NCBI GenBank assembly: GCA_029817715.1
Contig: JARUPY010000090.1
Coordinates: 1,178,001 to 1,242,000 of the forward strand
Reading direction: 5' to 3'
Length of the DNA stretch: 64,000 nucleotides
DNA from: Melastoma dodecandrum
Lineage: Eukaryota > Streptophyta > Magnoliopsida > Myrtales > Melastomataceae
Shown here: positions 9,066-17,467 of the stretch, piece after piece
How positions within the stretch are numbered: position 1 is the first letter of the stretch
Layout: every line of letters begins with the position of its first letter
Notes under the pieces: generated by a model
Database searches by the model: none
The model's input: the letters and a program-made list of their open reading frames with translations, nothing else
What the model was told of the DNA's origin: nothing
Made by a program: the position numbers and the translations under genes

Positions 9066-9877
9066 GCGATCTCGCCGTCGGCTTCGAGCGCCGCTTCGGC
9101 CGGCGCGGAGGGCGCCGCGCCGAAGCGCATGAGCCCGACGCCGTTGCCCTTCAGCCAGGATTCGGCGCGCGCGTAGTCGGGGATCAGCTTGCCGGTGACG
9201 CGCCAGAAGGCGTCGGAATGGTTCATGTGCACGAGGTGGGCGACCTCGTGCGCGGCGAGGTAGTCGAGCACGTGCGGCGGCGCCATCACGAGCCGCCAGG
9301 AAAAGTTGAGCGCGCCCGACGACGAGCACGAGCCCCAGCGCGAGGTCGTGTCGCGCAGCGTGATCCGCCGCGCCTTGACGCCGAGCTTTGCGGAGTGGAG
9401 CGCGACGGCCTCGACGAGATCGGCGCGGGCCTCCTTGATGAGGTAGTCCTGCACGCGTCGCGCGACGAACGGCGCCTCGCCCGTGACGCAGAGCAGCGGC
9501 GGCCCGCCGGCGGCGCCGGCCTCGATCCAGACGGTGCCGCGGGCGCCCGGCCGATGCACGATCTCGTGCAGCACGCCGCGGAGCGGCAAGGTCGCGCCTG
9601 GCCCGAAGGGCGTCGGCACCGGCAGCCGTGCGAGCCGCGCGCCGATCCACGCCGCATGCCGCTCGACGAAGACCTTGGCGCGCACCAGCGAGCCGCGCGG
9701 CGGCATCGTCAGCAGCGCGTCGCGCGTCGCGGCCCGCACGCGCAGCGTGAAGCGTCGCGCGCTGGCGATGCGCCTGATCTGCACACGGTGCGTCTCGCCG
9801 GCATGCGTGACATCGAAGAAGGCGATGTCGGTGCTGCGCAGCGCTGGCTTCGGTTCGCCCTTCCGCATGGTCCCCAT
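9062..9877 (-). CDS. YgjP/SprT-like zinc metallopeptidase (M48 family, DUF45)
   Basis: The 271-residue product contains the zinc-protease signature HExxH in 'AAHEVAHLVHMNHSDAFW' near residue 215, with the downstream 'HSDAFW' typical of the YgjP/DUF45 family, and 'RWGSCSSSGALNFSWRLVMAPPHVLDYLAAHE', the most conserved stretch of that family. There is no signal peptide. The family is thought to be cytosolic, with unknown substrates. The start may be at 9877 or at the internal Met four residues on. It is convergent with trmB, and the two stop codons overlap. Confidence 0.9.
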   Translation of the reverse strand: MGTMRKGEPKPALRSTDIAFFDVTHAGETHRVQIRRIASARRFTLRVRAATRDALLTMPPRGSLVRAKVFVERHAAWIGARLARLPVPTPFGPGATLPLRGVLHEIVHRPGARGTVWIEAGAAGGPPLLCVTGEAPFVARRVQDYLIKEARADLVEAVALHSAKLGVKARRITLRDTTSRWGSCSSSGALNFSWRLVMAPPHVLDYLAAHEVAHLVHMNHSDAFWRVTGKLIPDYARAESWLKGNGVGLMRFGAAPSAPAEAALEADGEIA

Positions 9878-10037
9878 CTTAGCCGCCGGAAACGTGAGTC
9901 GCCATCATGACTCGTGCCGCGCCGCGGGCCGGTTATTCCGTTCCGACAACCGCCGAACCGCGCCATTGACTTGGGGCGGCGACGCTCTCAACCTAGCCGA
10001 TCGTGACGACGAAGGCGGCAGAGCACGGAGGACGAAG

Positions 10038-10652
10038 ATGACGCTGCGCGTGTCGGGCAAGAACCTCGCGATCGGCGAGGCGCTTCGCACCCATGTCCAT
10101 ACGCGCATCGACGGTGTCGTCGGCAAGTACCACGCCGGCGCGCCGACGGGGCACGTGACCATTGAACCCGAGGGTTCGGGCTATCGCGCCGACTGCACGC
10201 TCTTCCTCAAGAGCGGCATCACGCTGCACGTCGAGGCGATCGCGCAGGAGCCTTACGCGACGTTCGACAAGGCCGCCGACCGCATCGAGCGTCGGCTGCG
10301 CGACCATCGCAAGCGGCTCACCGGGCGGCATGGCGAGTCCGCGGACGACCATTTGGGCGCGCTTGGCGCCGATGCTGCTCCCTTGCCGTTCATCGAGCCG
10401 GAGGCCTCCGAGGACGACGCCGAGGAATGCTTCCCGACGGTGATCGCCGAGACGGTCGGCGACTACAAGGAAATGACGGTGGCGGCCGCCGTCCATGCGC
10501 TGGATTCGTCCGAATGCGGCGTCGTGATCTTCCGCTATCCCGAAAATCACCGTATTAACCTCGTCTATCGCCGCGCCGACGGCAATATCGGCTGGATCGA
10601 CCCGTTTCGCCCCGCGAACGGTCACTCGGCGAGAGCGGTTGCCGCCGGCTGA
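10038..10652 (+). CDS. hpf: Ribosome hibernation-promoting factor, long form
   Basis: The 204-residue protein has an N-terminal S30AE/HPF domain (MTLRVSGKNLAIGEALRTHVHTRI..., about residues 1-100), a linker, and the C-terminal dimerisation domain 'YKEMTVAAAVHALDSSECGVVIFRYPENHRINLVYRRADGNIGWIDP'. Long HPF binds the small subunit at the decoding centre and dimerises ribosomes in stationary phase. The ATG at 10038 has a GGAGG site seven bases upstream. It is followed by ptsN after 170 bp, a pairing common near rpoN in proteobacteria. rpoN itself is not adjacent here: the upstream neighbour is the peptidase gene on the other strand. Confidence 0.95.
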   Translation: MTLRVSGKNLAIGEALRTHVHTRIDGVVGKYHAGAPTGHVTIEPEGSGYRADCTLFLKSGITLHVEAIAQEPYATFDKAADRIERRLRDHRKRLTGRHGESADDHLGALGADAAPLPFIEPEASEDDAEECFPTVIAETVGDYKEMTVAAAVHALDSSECGVVIFRYPENHRINLVYRRADGNIGWIDPFRPANGHSARAVAAG

Positions 10653-10822
10653 AGGCGGATGCCGCCGTTTGCAGAGACATTTCCTTAAGCTCGCTCGGGT
10701 TTAGTCGCGCGGCTTCCTGGTGGCATTGACGTCAGCTCCTCGGCTCGGCTTTTGCACAAGCCGCGCGCAGCCTTCCCCCGGCTTTCGCGTTTGCGCACGG
10801 ATATCGGAACCTTCCTGACCCC

Positions 10823-11290
10823 ATGACCCTCAACGATCTCATCGCTCGTGACGCGATCATCCCGTCGCTCAAGGTCACGTCCAAGAAGCAGGCGCTGCAG
10901 GAACTGAGCGAGATCGCCGCGCAGCGATGCGGCCTGCCGGCACGCGAGATCCTCGACGCGCTCGTCCAGCGCGAGCGGCTCGGCTCGACGGGCATGGGCG
11001 GCGGCATCGCCATCCCGCACGGCAAGCTGGCCAAGGTCGAGCGCATCTTCGGCGTCTTCGCTCGGGTCGAGAAGCCGATCGACTTCGAGGCGCTCGACGG
11101 CGAGCCCGTCGATTTGATCCTCCTCCTCGTGGCGCCGGAGAGCGCCGGTGCCGATCACCTGAAGGCGCTGGCCCGTGCCGCGCGACTGCTGCGGGAGCGT
11201 ACCATCACCTCCAAGCTCCGCGCGACGCGCGACGCCGGCATGCTGTTCAATCTCCTCGCCGCCGACGAAGCGAAGCCTCACGCGGCCTGA
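10823..11290 (+). CDS. ptsN: PTS IIA-like nitrogen regulatory protein PtsN
   Basis: The 155-residue protein is an EIIA-Ntr homologue with the phosphoacceptor histidine in 'GGGIAIPHGKLAKVERIFGVFARV' near residue 66, and 'LILLLVAPESAGADHLKALARAARLLRE', typical of the family. In the PTS-Ntr phosphorelay it accepts phosphate from NPr and acts on potassium transport, stringent response and nitrogen metabolism. It lies downstream of hpf on the same strand. The 170-bp gap upstream could hold its own promoter, but none is clear. Confidence 0.95.
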   Translation: MTLNDLIARDAIIPSLKVTSKKQALQELSEIAAQRCGLPAREILDALVQRERLGSTGMGGGIAIPHGKLAKVERIFGVFARVEKPIDFEALDGEPVDLILLLVAPESAGADHLKALARAARLLRERTITSKLRATRDAGMLFNLLAADEAKPHAA

Positions 11291-11370
11291 CCCGCCAAGA
11301 ACACTTCCTTAAGCGGGCAGGGGGCAACCTGGAGCGCGCGGCATCGGTCCGCACCGGGTCTTGAACGCCT

Positions 11371-11760
11371 ATGATTCCGCCCTTCTCCCGCATCCTGGTC
11401 GTCGACGACAGCCAGGTCGTCCGCAAGCTGGTTCGCGCCATGCTCTCGGAGGCCGGCTTCGCCAACGTGGACGAGGCGGAGGACGGCCAGCAGGCGCTCA
11501 CTGCGCTCAACTGGCTGCGATACGCCCTCGTCATCTCCGACTGGCTGATGGAGCCGATGAGCGGCCTCGACCTGCTCAAGGCGGTGCGCCAGAGCGAGCG
11601 GCATTCCCGCCAGCCCTTCATCATGATGACCACGCAGAACCAGCGGAAGTTCGCCGAGGTGGCGCGCGATGCCGGCGCGACGCAGTTCCTGACGAAGCCC
11701 TTCACCGCCCGCAAGCTCGCCGAGGAGATCGCCGAGATCGACATCGCCGAGACGGTCTAG
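11371..11760 (+). CDS. Single-domain response regulator (CheY-like receiver)
   Basis: The 129-residue protein consists only of a REC domain: the acidic pocket 'LVVDDSQVVRKLVRAML', the phosphoacceptor Asp in 'ALVISDWLMEPMSGLDLL' near residue 57, the conserved Thr in 'IMMTTQNQ' and Lys in 'FLTKPFTARKL'. It has no output domain, so it probably acts by protein contact or as a phosphate shuttle. There is no kinase gene next to it. It ends eight bases from the convergent glucokinase gene. Confidence 0.92.
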   Translation: MIPPFSRILVVDDSQVVRKLVRAMLSEAGFANVDEAEDGQQALTALNWLRYALVISDWLMEPMSGLDLLKAVRQSERHSRQPFIMMTTQNQRKFAEVARDAGATQFLTKPFTARKLAEEIAEIDIAETV

Positions 11761-11767
11761 CCGAGCG

Positions 11768-12766
11768 TCAGACCCAGGCGCGCGTCGGGTAGTCGATCGA
11801 GTAGCGATCGGGCTCCGCCGCTATGGCCGCCATGCCGGAGAGCACCGCGTCGTCGGCCAGGATGATGCGGGTGCTGATCTTGCGCAGCAGGTCGCCGAAC
11901 GGCGCCTTGTCCTCGTAGCGGGCGCGAAAGCCCGCGACGTCGAGGAATTCCACGAGACGCGGCAGCACGCCGCCGGAGAAGGTCACGCCGCCGGTCGCCA
12001 GGAAGGCCATCGTCATGTCGCCGGCGTAGCGCGCCGCGAGCCGCCAGAACATGCGGATCGTGTCGGCCTCCTCGCCGTAGTGGTCGGCCTTGGCGCGCTC
12101 GACGAGCTTGGCCTCGTCGTGGGGCGGGGGGATGAGCCCGCGGGCCGCGAAGCGCGCCTTGTGCAGGCGCAACAGGCCGGGGCCGGAGATGATCGATTCG
12201 GCCGAGATGCGCCCGTAGTGGGTGAGAGGGATGTGCGGCCAGATCGCCAGCTCCTCGGCGCCGAGCGGCCCGAAGTCGACGTGGCCCGCCTCGCTCGCCA
12301 GCGCGAAATGGCGGCCCTGCACCTCGATCAGCGCGGCCGCGCCGAGGCCGGTGCCGGGACCGAGGACGAGCTGCGCGCCCTTGTCGCTCGGCGGCGCATC
12401 GCCAATGCGGCGCACCCACTCGTCCTTCACCACAGGGAGGGCGAGGGCCTGAGCCTCGAAGTCGTTCAGCAGCAGGCCCTGCTCGAACCCGTTGGCGCGC
12501 GCGACGGTCGCGCCGTCGATGTCCCAGTGCGCGTTCGTCATCGTCACCTTGCGGCCGCGAACGGGGCCGGCGGCGCAGGCGATCAGGCTGCGCGGGCGCG
12601 CCGCGAAATGCGGGATGGTGTCGGCGACGGCGGCCTCGAGGCTTGGAAAGTCGCGGGTCGCGCGGTGCTGCGACTTGGAGAGGTCGGCGCCGGGCTCGGA
12701 CACCAGCGCGAACCGCGCGTTGGTGCCGCCGATGTCGCCGACCAGGACCGGGAAGGGAAACTCCAA
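11768..12766 (-). CDS. glk: Glucokinase
   Basis: The 332-residue protein phosphorylates glucose with ATP. It starts with the ATP-binding 'VLVGDIGGTNARFALV', followed by 'LIACAAGPVRGRKVTMTNAHWDIDG', 'LVLGPGTGLGAAAL' and 'ASEAGHVDFGPLG', the proton-acceptor region with Glu and His. The C-terminus has 'FLATGGVTFSGGVLPRLVEFL'. The length and motifs fit the bacterial Glk family (not ROK). It is the only sugar kinase in the window, and its neighbours do not form a sugar pathway. Confidence 0.93.
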   Translation of the reverse strand: MEFPFPVLVGDIGGTNARFALVSEPGADLSKSQHRATRDFPSLEAAVADTIPHFAARPRSLIACAAGPVRGRKVTMTNAHWDIDGATVARANGFEQGLLLNDFEAQALALPVVKDEWVRRIGDAPPSDKGAQLVLGPGTGLGAAALIEVQGRHFALASEAGHVDFGPLGAEELAIWPHIPLTHYGRISAESIISGPGLLRLHKARFAARGLIPPPHDEAKLVERAKADHYGEEADTIRMFWRLAARYAGDMTMAFLATGGVTFSGGVLPRLVEFLDVAGFRARYEDKAPFGDLLRKISTRIILADDAVLSGMAAIAAEPDRYSIDYPTRAWV

Positions 12767-12871
12767 GGCGAAGACCTTTCGTTTCGGGGATTGACCATTC
12801 GAGCCGTAATCCGGATGAGCTTAGTCGCCGCCTTCCCGCAGCGCCACTTGCCCGATCAGGAGAGGATTGCC

Positions 12872-12958
12872 ATGCGCCGCGATCCGCATCGCAAATCCGT
12901 TGAAATCCCCGTCTACGACGAGGTCGACGCGAACGAGGAAGGATACGAACGGCCATGA
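12872..12958 (+). CDS. Putative 28-aa upstream ORF, coupled to the bestrophin-like gene
   Basis: This short frame starts at ATG 12872 behind an AGGAG site and encodes an acidic/basic peptide (MRRDPHRKSVEIPVYDEVDA...). Its TGA overlaps the ATG of the next gene in the form ATGA, the classic arrangement for translational coupling. It could be a leader peptide or a small protein. It is too short for homology to be judged by eye. Confidence 0.35.
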   Translation: MRRDPHRKSVEIPVYDEVDANEEGYERP

Positions 12959-13854
12959 TGGTCGATAGACGCCCACGCTTCATCTACGCCGCCCGCAAGG
13001 TGGCACTCCCGCTGTTCTATCTGTTCCTGTGGGATATCTTCGTCACCGCGCTCTACTTCTACGTGACGCCGGACGTGCAGCAGATCGAGCTGCCGCTCAC
13101 TCTCTTCGGCACGGCGCTCGCCCTGTTCATCGGCTTCTGCGTCAACGCGGCCTATGCGCGGTGGTGGGAGGCGCGCGGGCTGTGGGGCCTGATGATCAAC
13201 GCCTCGCGCAACGTGGCGCGCGAGGCGATCTCTTTCTGCGACGAGGGCGGTCCCAACGCGCTGAAGGGCCTCGGCCGCGACATCGTCCGCGCCCAGATCG
13301 CCTACGTGCACGTGCTTCGGACGGCGCTGCGCGGCCAGCCCATGGCCGACGAGGCGCGCCGCTATCTGCCGGCCGACCAGGTCACCGGCCTCGCGCAGAT
13401 CGCCAACAAGCACAACATGATCCTCACCGACATGGCGCTGATGGCGTCGCGCGCGCTCAGGGCGGGGATGCTCGACCCCTACGCCCGCGTGCGGATCGAA
13501 TCGACGCTGGTCGACATCGCCAACGCGCAGGGCGGCATGGAGCGCATCAAGAACACGCCGCTGCCGAGCCAGTACCGCTTCTTCCCGCTGATCTTCGCGC
13601 ACATCTTCTGCATCATCCTGCCGTTCGCGGTCGTGCAGAAGCTCGGCATCTACACGCCGTTCGGCTCGGCCATCGTCGGCCTGATGTTCCTGATGGCCGT
13701 GCAGATCGGGCTCGACCTGATGGATCCCTTCGCCGACGACATCTACGACGTGCCGATGACCGCGATGTGCCGGACGATCGAGATCGATCTCCAGCAGATG
13801 CTCGGCGAGCTGGCGCCGGAGCCCGTACGGCCGGTGGACGGAATTTTGTGGTGA
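12955..13854 (+). CDS. Bestrophin-like (UPF0187) membrane channel protein
   Basis: The 299-residue protein has the bestrophin-family layout: an N-terminal pair of membrane helices ('LPLFYLFLWDIFVTALYFYV', 'LTLFGTALALFIGFCVNAAYARWWEARGLWGLMINASRNVAREA'), a long cytoplasmic helical region, and a second helix pair ('FFPLIFAHIFCIILPFAVVQKLG', 'SAIVGLMFLMAVQIGLDLMDPFADD'). The 'NxAYxRWWEAR' and 'DPF' motifs are characteristic. Bacterial homologues form pentameric ion channels. GAGGAAGGA lies upstream of the start at 12955, and the start overlaps a 28-codon upstream ORF. Confidence 0.88.
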   Translation: MMVDRRPRFIYAARKVALPLFYLFLWDIFVTALYFYVTPDVQQIELPLTLFGTALALFIGFCVNAAYARWWEARGLWGLMINASRNVAREAISFCDEGGPNALKGLGRDIVRAQIAYVHVLRTALRGQPMADEARRYLPADQVTGLAQIANKHNMILTDMALMASRALRAGMLDPYARVRIESTLVDIANAQGGMERIKNTPLPSQYRFFPLIFAHIFCIILPFAVVQKLGIYTPFGSAIVGLMFLMAVQIGLDLMDPFADDIYDVPMTAMCRTIEIDLQQMLGELAPEPVRPVDGILW

Positions 13855-13902
13855 GGCGTTGCCGCCTCGCCGCAAGGTGAGCCAAGCCGCCAACGAAAAG
13901 CA

Positions 13903-13927
13903 ACGCCGGCACGTTGCGCGCCGGCGT
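13903..13927. terminator. Possible bidirectional hairpin between convergent genes
   Basis: ACGCCGGC and GCCGGCGT form an 8-bp stem with a 9-base loop between the bestrophin-like gene and the convergent carbonic anhydrase gene. There is no clear T-run, so efficiency is doubtful, but the position between two converging stops fits a terminator. Confidence 0.35.
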
Positions 13928-13957
13928 CGCTGAAAACATCCCCGTCTTAGGCCAGCC

Positions 13958-14617
13958 TTAAGCGGCGGCAGCGATTCCCTTGGCGCCGTCGCCGCGATCC
14001 GTGTGGAGCGGCTTGAACGCGCCGGTGCCGGCGTCGAACGCGAGCACCTGGCCGGCGGCGATATCGAAGAGCCAGCCGTGCAGCTCGAGCGTGCCGTCGG
14101 CGAGACCGCCGGCGACGGCGGGGTGCGTCTTAAGGTTCTTCACCTGCGTGGCGACGTTGCGCATCGCGATGCGTCGCGCCGCGGCCGCGTCGCTCTCGCC
14201 GTCCTCGCAGACGAAGCCCTCGCGCACGCAGTCGCATTGGCGCAGCCACCGACCGACGGCCGGCATCGCCTTCAGCGCCTCGGGCTTCAGCAGCGCCTTC
14301 ATCGCGCCGCAGTCGGTGTGGCCGCAAACCACGATGTGGCGCACGCCGAGACCCGTCACCGCAAACTCGATCGCCGAGGTGACGGCGCCCGCCGCCTCGC
14401 TGCCGTGGCGCGGCACGATGTTGCCGGCGTTACGGGTGACGAAGAGTTCGCCGGGGTCGGCCTGCAGCACGACCTCGGGCATGACGCGCGAGTCGGAGCA
14501 TGAGATGACCAGCGCCTGCGGCTTCTGGCCCTCGCGCGCCAACGTCTCGTAGAGCGCGCTCTGACGCGGATAGACGTGCTCGCGGAAGCGAGCGAAACCT
14601 TCGACCAGACGATCCAT
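13958..14617 (-). CDS. Beta-class carbonic anhydrase
   Basis: The 219-residue enzyme interconverts CO2 and bicarbonate. The zinc ligands are visible as 'LVISCSDSRVMPE' (Cys, with the Asp/Arg dyad) and 'HIVVCGHTDCGAMKALL' (His and Cys). The start is ATG 14617, with AGGAG seven bases upstream. The longer upstream frame is an Arg/Trp-rich shadow of the glycine-rich gene. A 7-bp hairpin at 14635-14651 lies just before the ribosome binding site. It follows the TIGR04222 gene in the same direction after 107 bp. Confidence 0.95.
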   Translation of the reverse strand: MDRLVEGFARFREHVYPRQSALYETLAREGQKPQALVISCSDSRVMPEVVLQADPGELFVTRNAGNIVPRHGSEAAGAVTSAIEFAVTGLGVRHIVVCGHTDCGAMKALLKPEALKAMPAVGRWLRQCDCVREGFVCEDGESDAAAARRIAMRNVATQVKNLKTHPAVAGGLADGTLELHGWLFDIAAGQVLAFDAGTGAFKPLHTDRGDGAKGIAAAA

Positions 14618-14634
14618 CGACTTCTCCTGAAAGC

Positions 14635-14651
14635 GGCTCGCGGCGCGAGCC
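14635..14651 (-). promoter_or_regulatory. Hairpin immediately upstream of the carbonic anhydrase ribosome binding site
   Basis: GGCTCGC and GCGAGCC form a perfect 7-bp stem with a 3-base loop. On the minus strand it ends a few bases before AGGAG. It may modulate translation or mark an intercistronic processing site. There is no T-run, so it is not a normal terminator. Confidence 0.3.
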
Positions 14652-14724
14652 TTCGCTTCAGGAGATGCGGCGCCGGCTTTGCCTTCGGACGTCGCGTCGG
14701 TGACAAAGTGTGTCCGCTTGTTCG

Positions 14725-16158
14725 CTAGCCGCCGCAGCCTCCGCAGCCGCCGCCACCACCACCACCCCCGCCGCAGCCGCCGCCGCCATCGCCGCCGCCG
14801 CCGCCACAACCCGTGGACATCTGCGCCGCGAGCGCGGAATAGTCCGAGCCCGCGAGCGCCGGTGCGCCGAGCACTGCGAAGGCCAGGGGCAGCTCCGCTT
14901 GCAAGGGTGCCCGCATCGCGCGCGATCGATCCTTGCGCAGGTTGCGGACGACGTCGTTGCCGTCGCGTGTCCGGTGGAGGTTACGCGCCATCAGGATGAT
15001 GTTGGCGATAGCCGCGATCAGAGCAATCATGAAGAGGTAGCCGACCGGCTTGCCGCGATGTTCACCGACGACGATCTTGGCGAGCCCGAGCAGGAGGACC
15101 GGCCCGGCGGACAAGCGGATCGCCGTCCGCATGAGCCGGACGCGCGCCTCGTCGAGTAGGAGATTGCGGCGCTCGAGGTCGCGACGGATTTCTTGCGCGT
15201 GGCGCGAGCGCGCGAAGTATTTCAGGAGGGTCTTGCGGCGGTAGCCGCCGGGCGGCGGCGGTCCGAAGGGCTCCAAACGATCGGGTGCGGTGGTGGCGGT
15301 CTGTTCGAGCCACGTCCTCTTCTTATCGAATCGCACGCGGTTCTCGATGGCGGCCTGCAGGAGCAGGGTGTCGGCCGCGTGGTCCGAGCCATCGATGAGG
15401 TAGGCGATGGACAGCGTGTCGAGGCGTCGGGCATCGCCGCGACGTCCGGTGTCGCGCAGACCCTTACTGAGCGCGTAGGCCAGCGCCGTCGCGATGAGCA
15501 CGAGGGGAATGTAGAGCGTGAGGAAGGGGCCCGCGGTCCAGTCGAGCACGTTCCAGGTCGTCTCGATCCCGACCTCCCGCGCCGAGGCCGGGCCGCTCCA
15601 TAGCAGCGCGATGACGCCGGCAAGCAGCGACGCGCGCGACGGGCGCGGAAGGCGCGGCCGCGGCAGGATGAACACGCGGGCGCGATCCACCTGCCTGTAG
15701 CGCGGCCTCCCGGCGAAGCGCTGCGCCGTGCCGGGCCAGAAGGCTTCGGGCGGCGGCCCGAAGTAGCGCTCGTAGAGCGCCAGCGTCTCGGCATATTGCG
15801 CGCGATAGCGGGCGTTCTCGGCGGGGCCGCCTTCGGTCGGATCGTGATGCAGCGGTCGCCCGAGCGCGTCGCCGCACCAGCGCGCCCAGTAGTCCCGCGT
15901 GAAGGTGAGGTGCAGGTGCCAGACCTCGTCGACCTCCTCGCTCGGCGTCATCGGGCAGCCGCGCGAGACCATCGCGAGGAAGCAGAAGCGCCGGTATTCG
16001 CCGACTGCGTTCCGTGCCGTGTCGAGCGACCAGCCGAGCTGTCGCGCGAGGCGACGGGTGAAGTCGAGGGCGATCGACGGCCGCTCGAAGGGATGCGCCT
16101 CGATCCGCGCCCAGAGGGCGAGCACCGCATCGGTCCAGGCGGTGTCTTCAGCCTCCAT
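14725..16158 (-). CDS. TIGR04222/glycine-rich domain membrane protein with a Gly-Cys C-terminus
   Basis: The 477-residue protein has an N-terminal glycine-rich-domain-like module with 'EEVDEVWHLHLTFTRDYWARWCGDALGRPLHHDPTEGG' (the DxVWHxHLxxTRxY signature). This is followed by a membrane helix ('SLLAGVIALLWSGPASA'), another at 'FLTLYIPLVLIATALAYAL', a soluble TIGR04222 region ('TLSIAYLIDGSDHAADTLLLQAAIENR') and further hydrophobic segments. The last about 25 residues are nearly all Gly with regularly spaced Cys, typical of this family's C-terminus. Its function is unknown. It is well separated from its neighbours, and the reverse ORFs are shadows. Confidence 0.85.
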   Translation of the reverse strand: MEAEDTAWTDAVLALWARIEAHPFERPSIALDFTRRLARQLGWSLDTARNAVGEYRRFCFLAMVSRGCPMTPSEEVDEVWHLHLTFTRDYWARWCGDALGRPLHHDPTEGGPAENARYRAQYAETLALYERYFGPPPEAFWPGTAQRFAGRPRYRQVDRARVFILPRPRLPRPSRASLLAGVIALLWSGPASAREVGIETTWNVLDWTAGPFLTLYIPLVLIATALAYALSKGLRDTGRRGDARRLDTLSIAYLIDGSDHAADTLLLQAAIENRVRFDKKRTWLEQTATTAPDRLEPFGPPPPGGYRRKTLLKYFARSRHAQEIRRDLERRNLLLDEARVRLMRTAIRLSAGPVLLLGLAKIVVGEHRGKPVGYLFMIALIAAIANIILMARNLHRTRDGNDVVRNLRKDRSRAMRAPLQAELPLAFAVLGAPALAGSDYSALAAQMSTGCGGGGGDGGGGCGGGGGGGGGCGGCGG

Positions 16159-16208
16159 CGTGCGGCCTCCCTGCTCGGCTTCCGCACAGCAAGTCTACCA
16201 CACACGCG

Positions 16209-17003
16209 TCACGTGAAGGCGAGGCGTATCGCCACGATGACGAGGTTGTAGATCGCGTGCAACGCGACCGTCGGCTTGATCGAGCCGGCCCGTTCGCGCA
16301 CCAGCCCGAGTGCGGCGGCCAGCGGCAGCACCTGCACCACGCGCGTATGGCTCGCGTCCCAATGGATGCCGGCGAACATCACGAGCGTCGCGAGATAGCT
16401 CGGCCAGAACGAGAAGCGGCGTCGCAGCGCGGTGTAGATCCAGCCGCGGAAGACGAGTTCCTCGGCGATCGGTGCCAGCACCACGAGGTTGCCGACCAAC
16501 AGGCTGATGAGGACCATGTCCGTCGGACCGGTGACGAGCAGGCTGCGGTCGCGCGCGTGCTCGGCGGCGTAGGTGGTGACCGCGATGTAGCCGAGGGTCA
16601 GCGCGGCGATGCCGAGCGTGTCGCGCCAGGCGGTGCGGCCCGAGCGCATCGGCCGCAGCGCGACGAGGTCGCGCCAGCCGCGACCGCCGCGCAGCCATGC
16701 CGCGGCGAGCGTCGCGAGCGCCAGCCCGACATAGGCGGCGCTGACCGTGGCGGCGCCGACCTGCGTGCGCAGCTGCCGGTCGAACTTCAGCTGCTGCAGG
16801 AAATCGGTGGCGCCGTCCGTGCCGAAGCTTGCGAAGAGGCCGAGCGTCGAGAGCACCGCGACAAGGCAGCAGAAGAGCACCGCCGCAGCGGCGATGGCGA
16901 CGAGGCTTGCCGCCAGCCACGCGGGTGCGAGCGGTTGCGGCATCGGGGTCGTCGCGTCGATGCCGACCGACGGCATCTCCTCTGCAACAGCTGGCGAATC
17001 CAT
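16209..17003 (-). CDS. CPBP family intramembrane glutamic protease (CAAX protease-like)
   Basis: The 264-residue protein has multiple membrane helices and the CPBP/ABI motif set: 'APIAEELVFRGWIYTALRRRF' with the EExxxR catalytic element near residue 175, 'LATLVMFAGIHWD' with the FxxxH-type second motif, and a final helix ending 'VALHAIYNLVIVAIRLAF'. Family members cleave or modify membrane-embedded substrates; some mature prenylated proteins and others protect against bacteriocins. The start is placed at the ATG at 17003, because the longer frame extends into the tmRNA gene. Confidence 0.88.
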   Translation of the reverse strand: MDSPAVAEEMPSVGIDATTPMPQPLAPAWLAASLVAIAAAAVLFCCLVAVLSTLGLFASFGTDGATDFLQQLKFDRQLRTQVGAATVSAAYVGLALATLAAAWLRGGRGWRDLVALRPMRSGRTAWRDTLGIAALTLGYIAVTTYAAEHARDRSLLVTGPTDMVLISLLVGNLVVLAPIAEELVFRGWIYTALRRRFSFWPSYLATLVMFAGIHWDASHTRVVQVLPLAAALGLVRERAGSIKPTVALHAIYNLVIVAIRLAFT

Positions 17004-17064
17004 GGGTCCGGCCGTATCCCCGCTCTTCCTAACCGACGGTGTTCCGCCTATATTGCCTTTGCCG

Positions 17065-17400
17065 CCCTCGTGGCGGCTATGGCGATAAACGGCGTCGAAA
17101 TAAGCTTTTCGGACCCGGGGGCGGTACCCGGCGCCTCCACCCGAGCGCATTGGTCGCAGCTCTGCTCGAGCCTGCGAGCGGCGCGTTCCGGCGGGGGCGA
17201 AATAGGTTCGACGGGAAGTGTAAAGGACGATCTTTTGCCCGGCATTGTACCGCCGTTATCGGGCTAAACTTATAGTTGCCAACGACAACTATGCTCCGGT
17301 GGCCCTCGCCGCGTAATGCGGTGACGGTACCGATTCAAAGTCCTTTGGGGTAGCACTCAAAGGCGGGGTTCGGAGGCACCTGGCAACAGAAGCCTCCACT
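17065..17400 (+). ncRNA. ssrA: Circularly permuted two-piece tmRNA (alpha-type ssrA)
   Basis: The gene is permuted, as in other alphaproteobacteria. The acceptor piece comes first: a T-arm-like stem CCGGG/CCCGG, then the acceptor 3' strand CGCCTCC near 17130. This pairs with GGGGGCG at 17193-17199, the 5' end of the coding piece, with one G-U pair. 'GGTTCGACGGG' follows, as in all tmRNAs. The tag reading frame at 17278-17316 reads ANDNYAPVALAA then stop. The 3' part ends with the stem GGAGGC (17372-17377) and GCCTCC (17392-17397). After the acceptor Cs the genome reads ACCC, not ACCA, so CCA is probably added after processing. Exact 5' and 3' ends are estimates. sspB follows directly. Confidence 0.95.
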
Positions 17401-17467
17401 TTCATGCAAAGCCGCGCTTCATGCTAAGCTTCGCCTGACCTGATCCCTTCCTGCTCCTGAGTTGCGA

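Noticed and set aside
9483..10037. An N-terminal extension of HPF
   Set aside because: The open frame upstream of 10038 is antisense to the peptidase gene; the family N-terminus and the GGAGG site both place the start at 10038.
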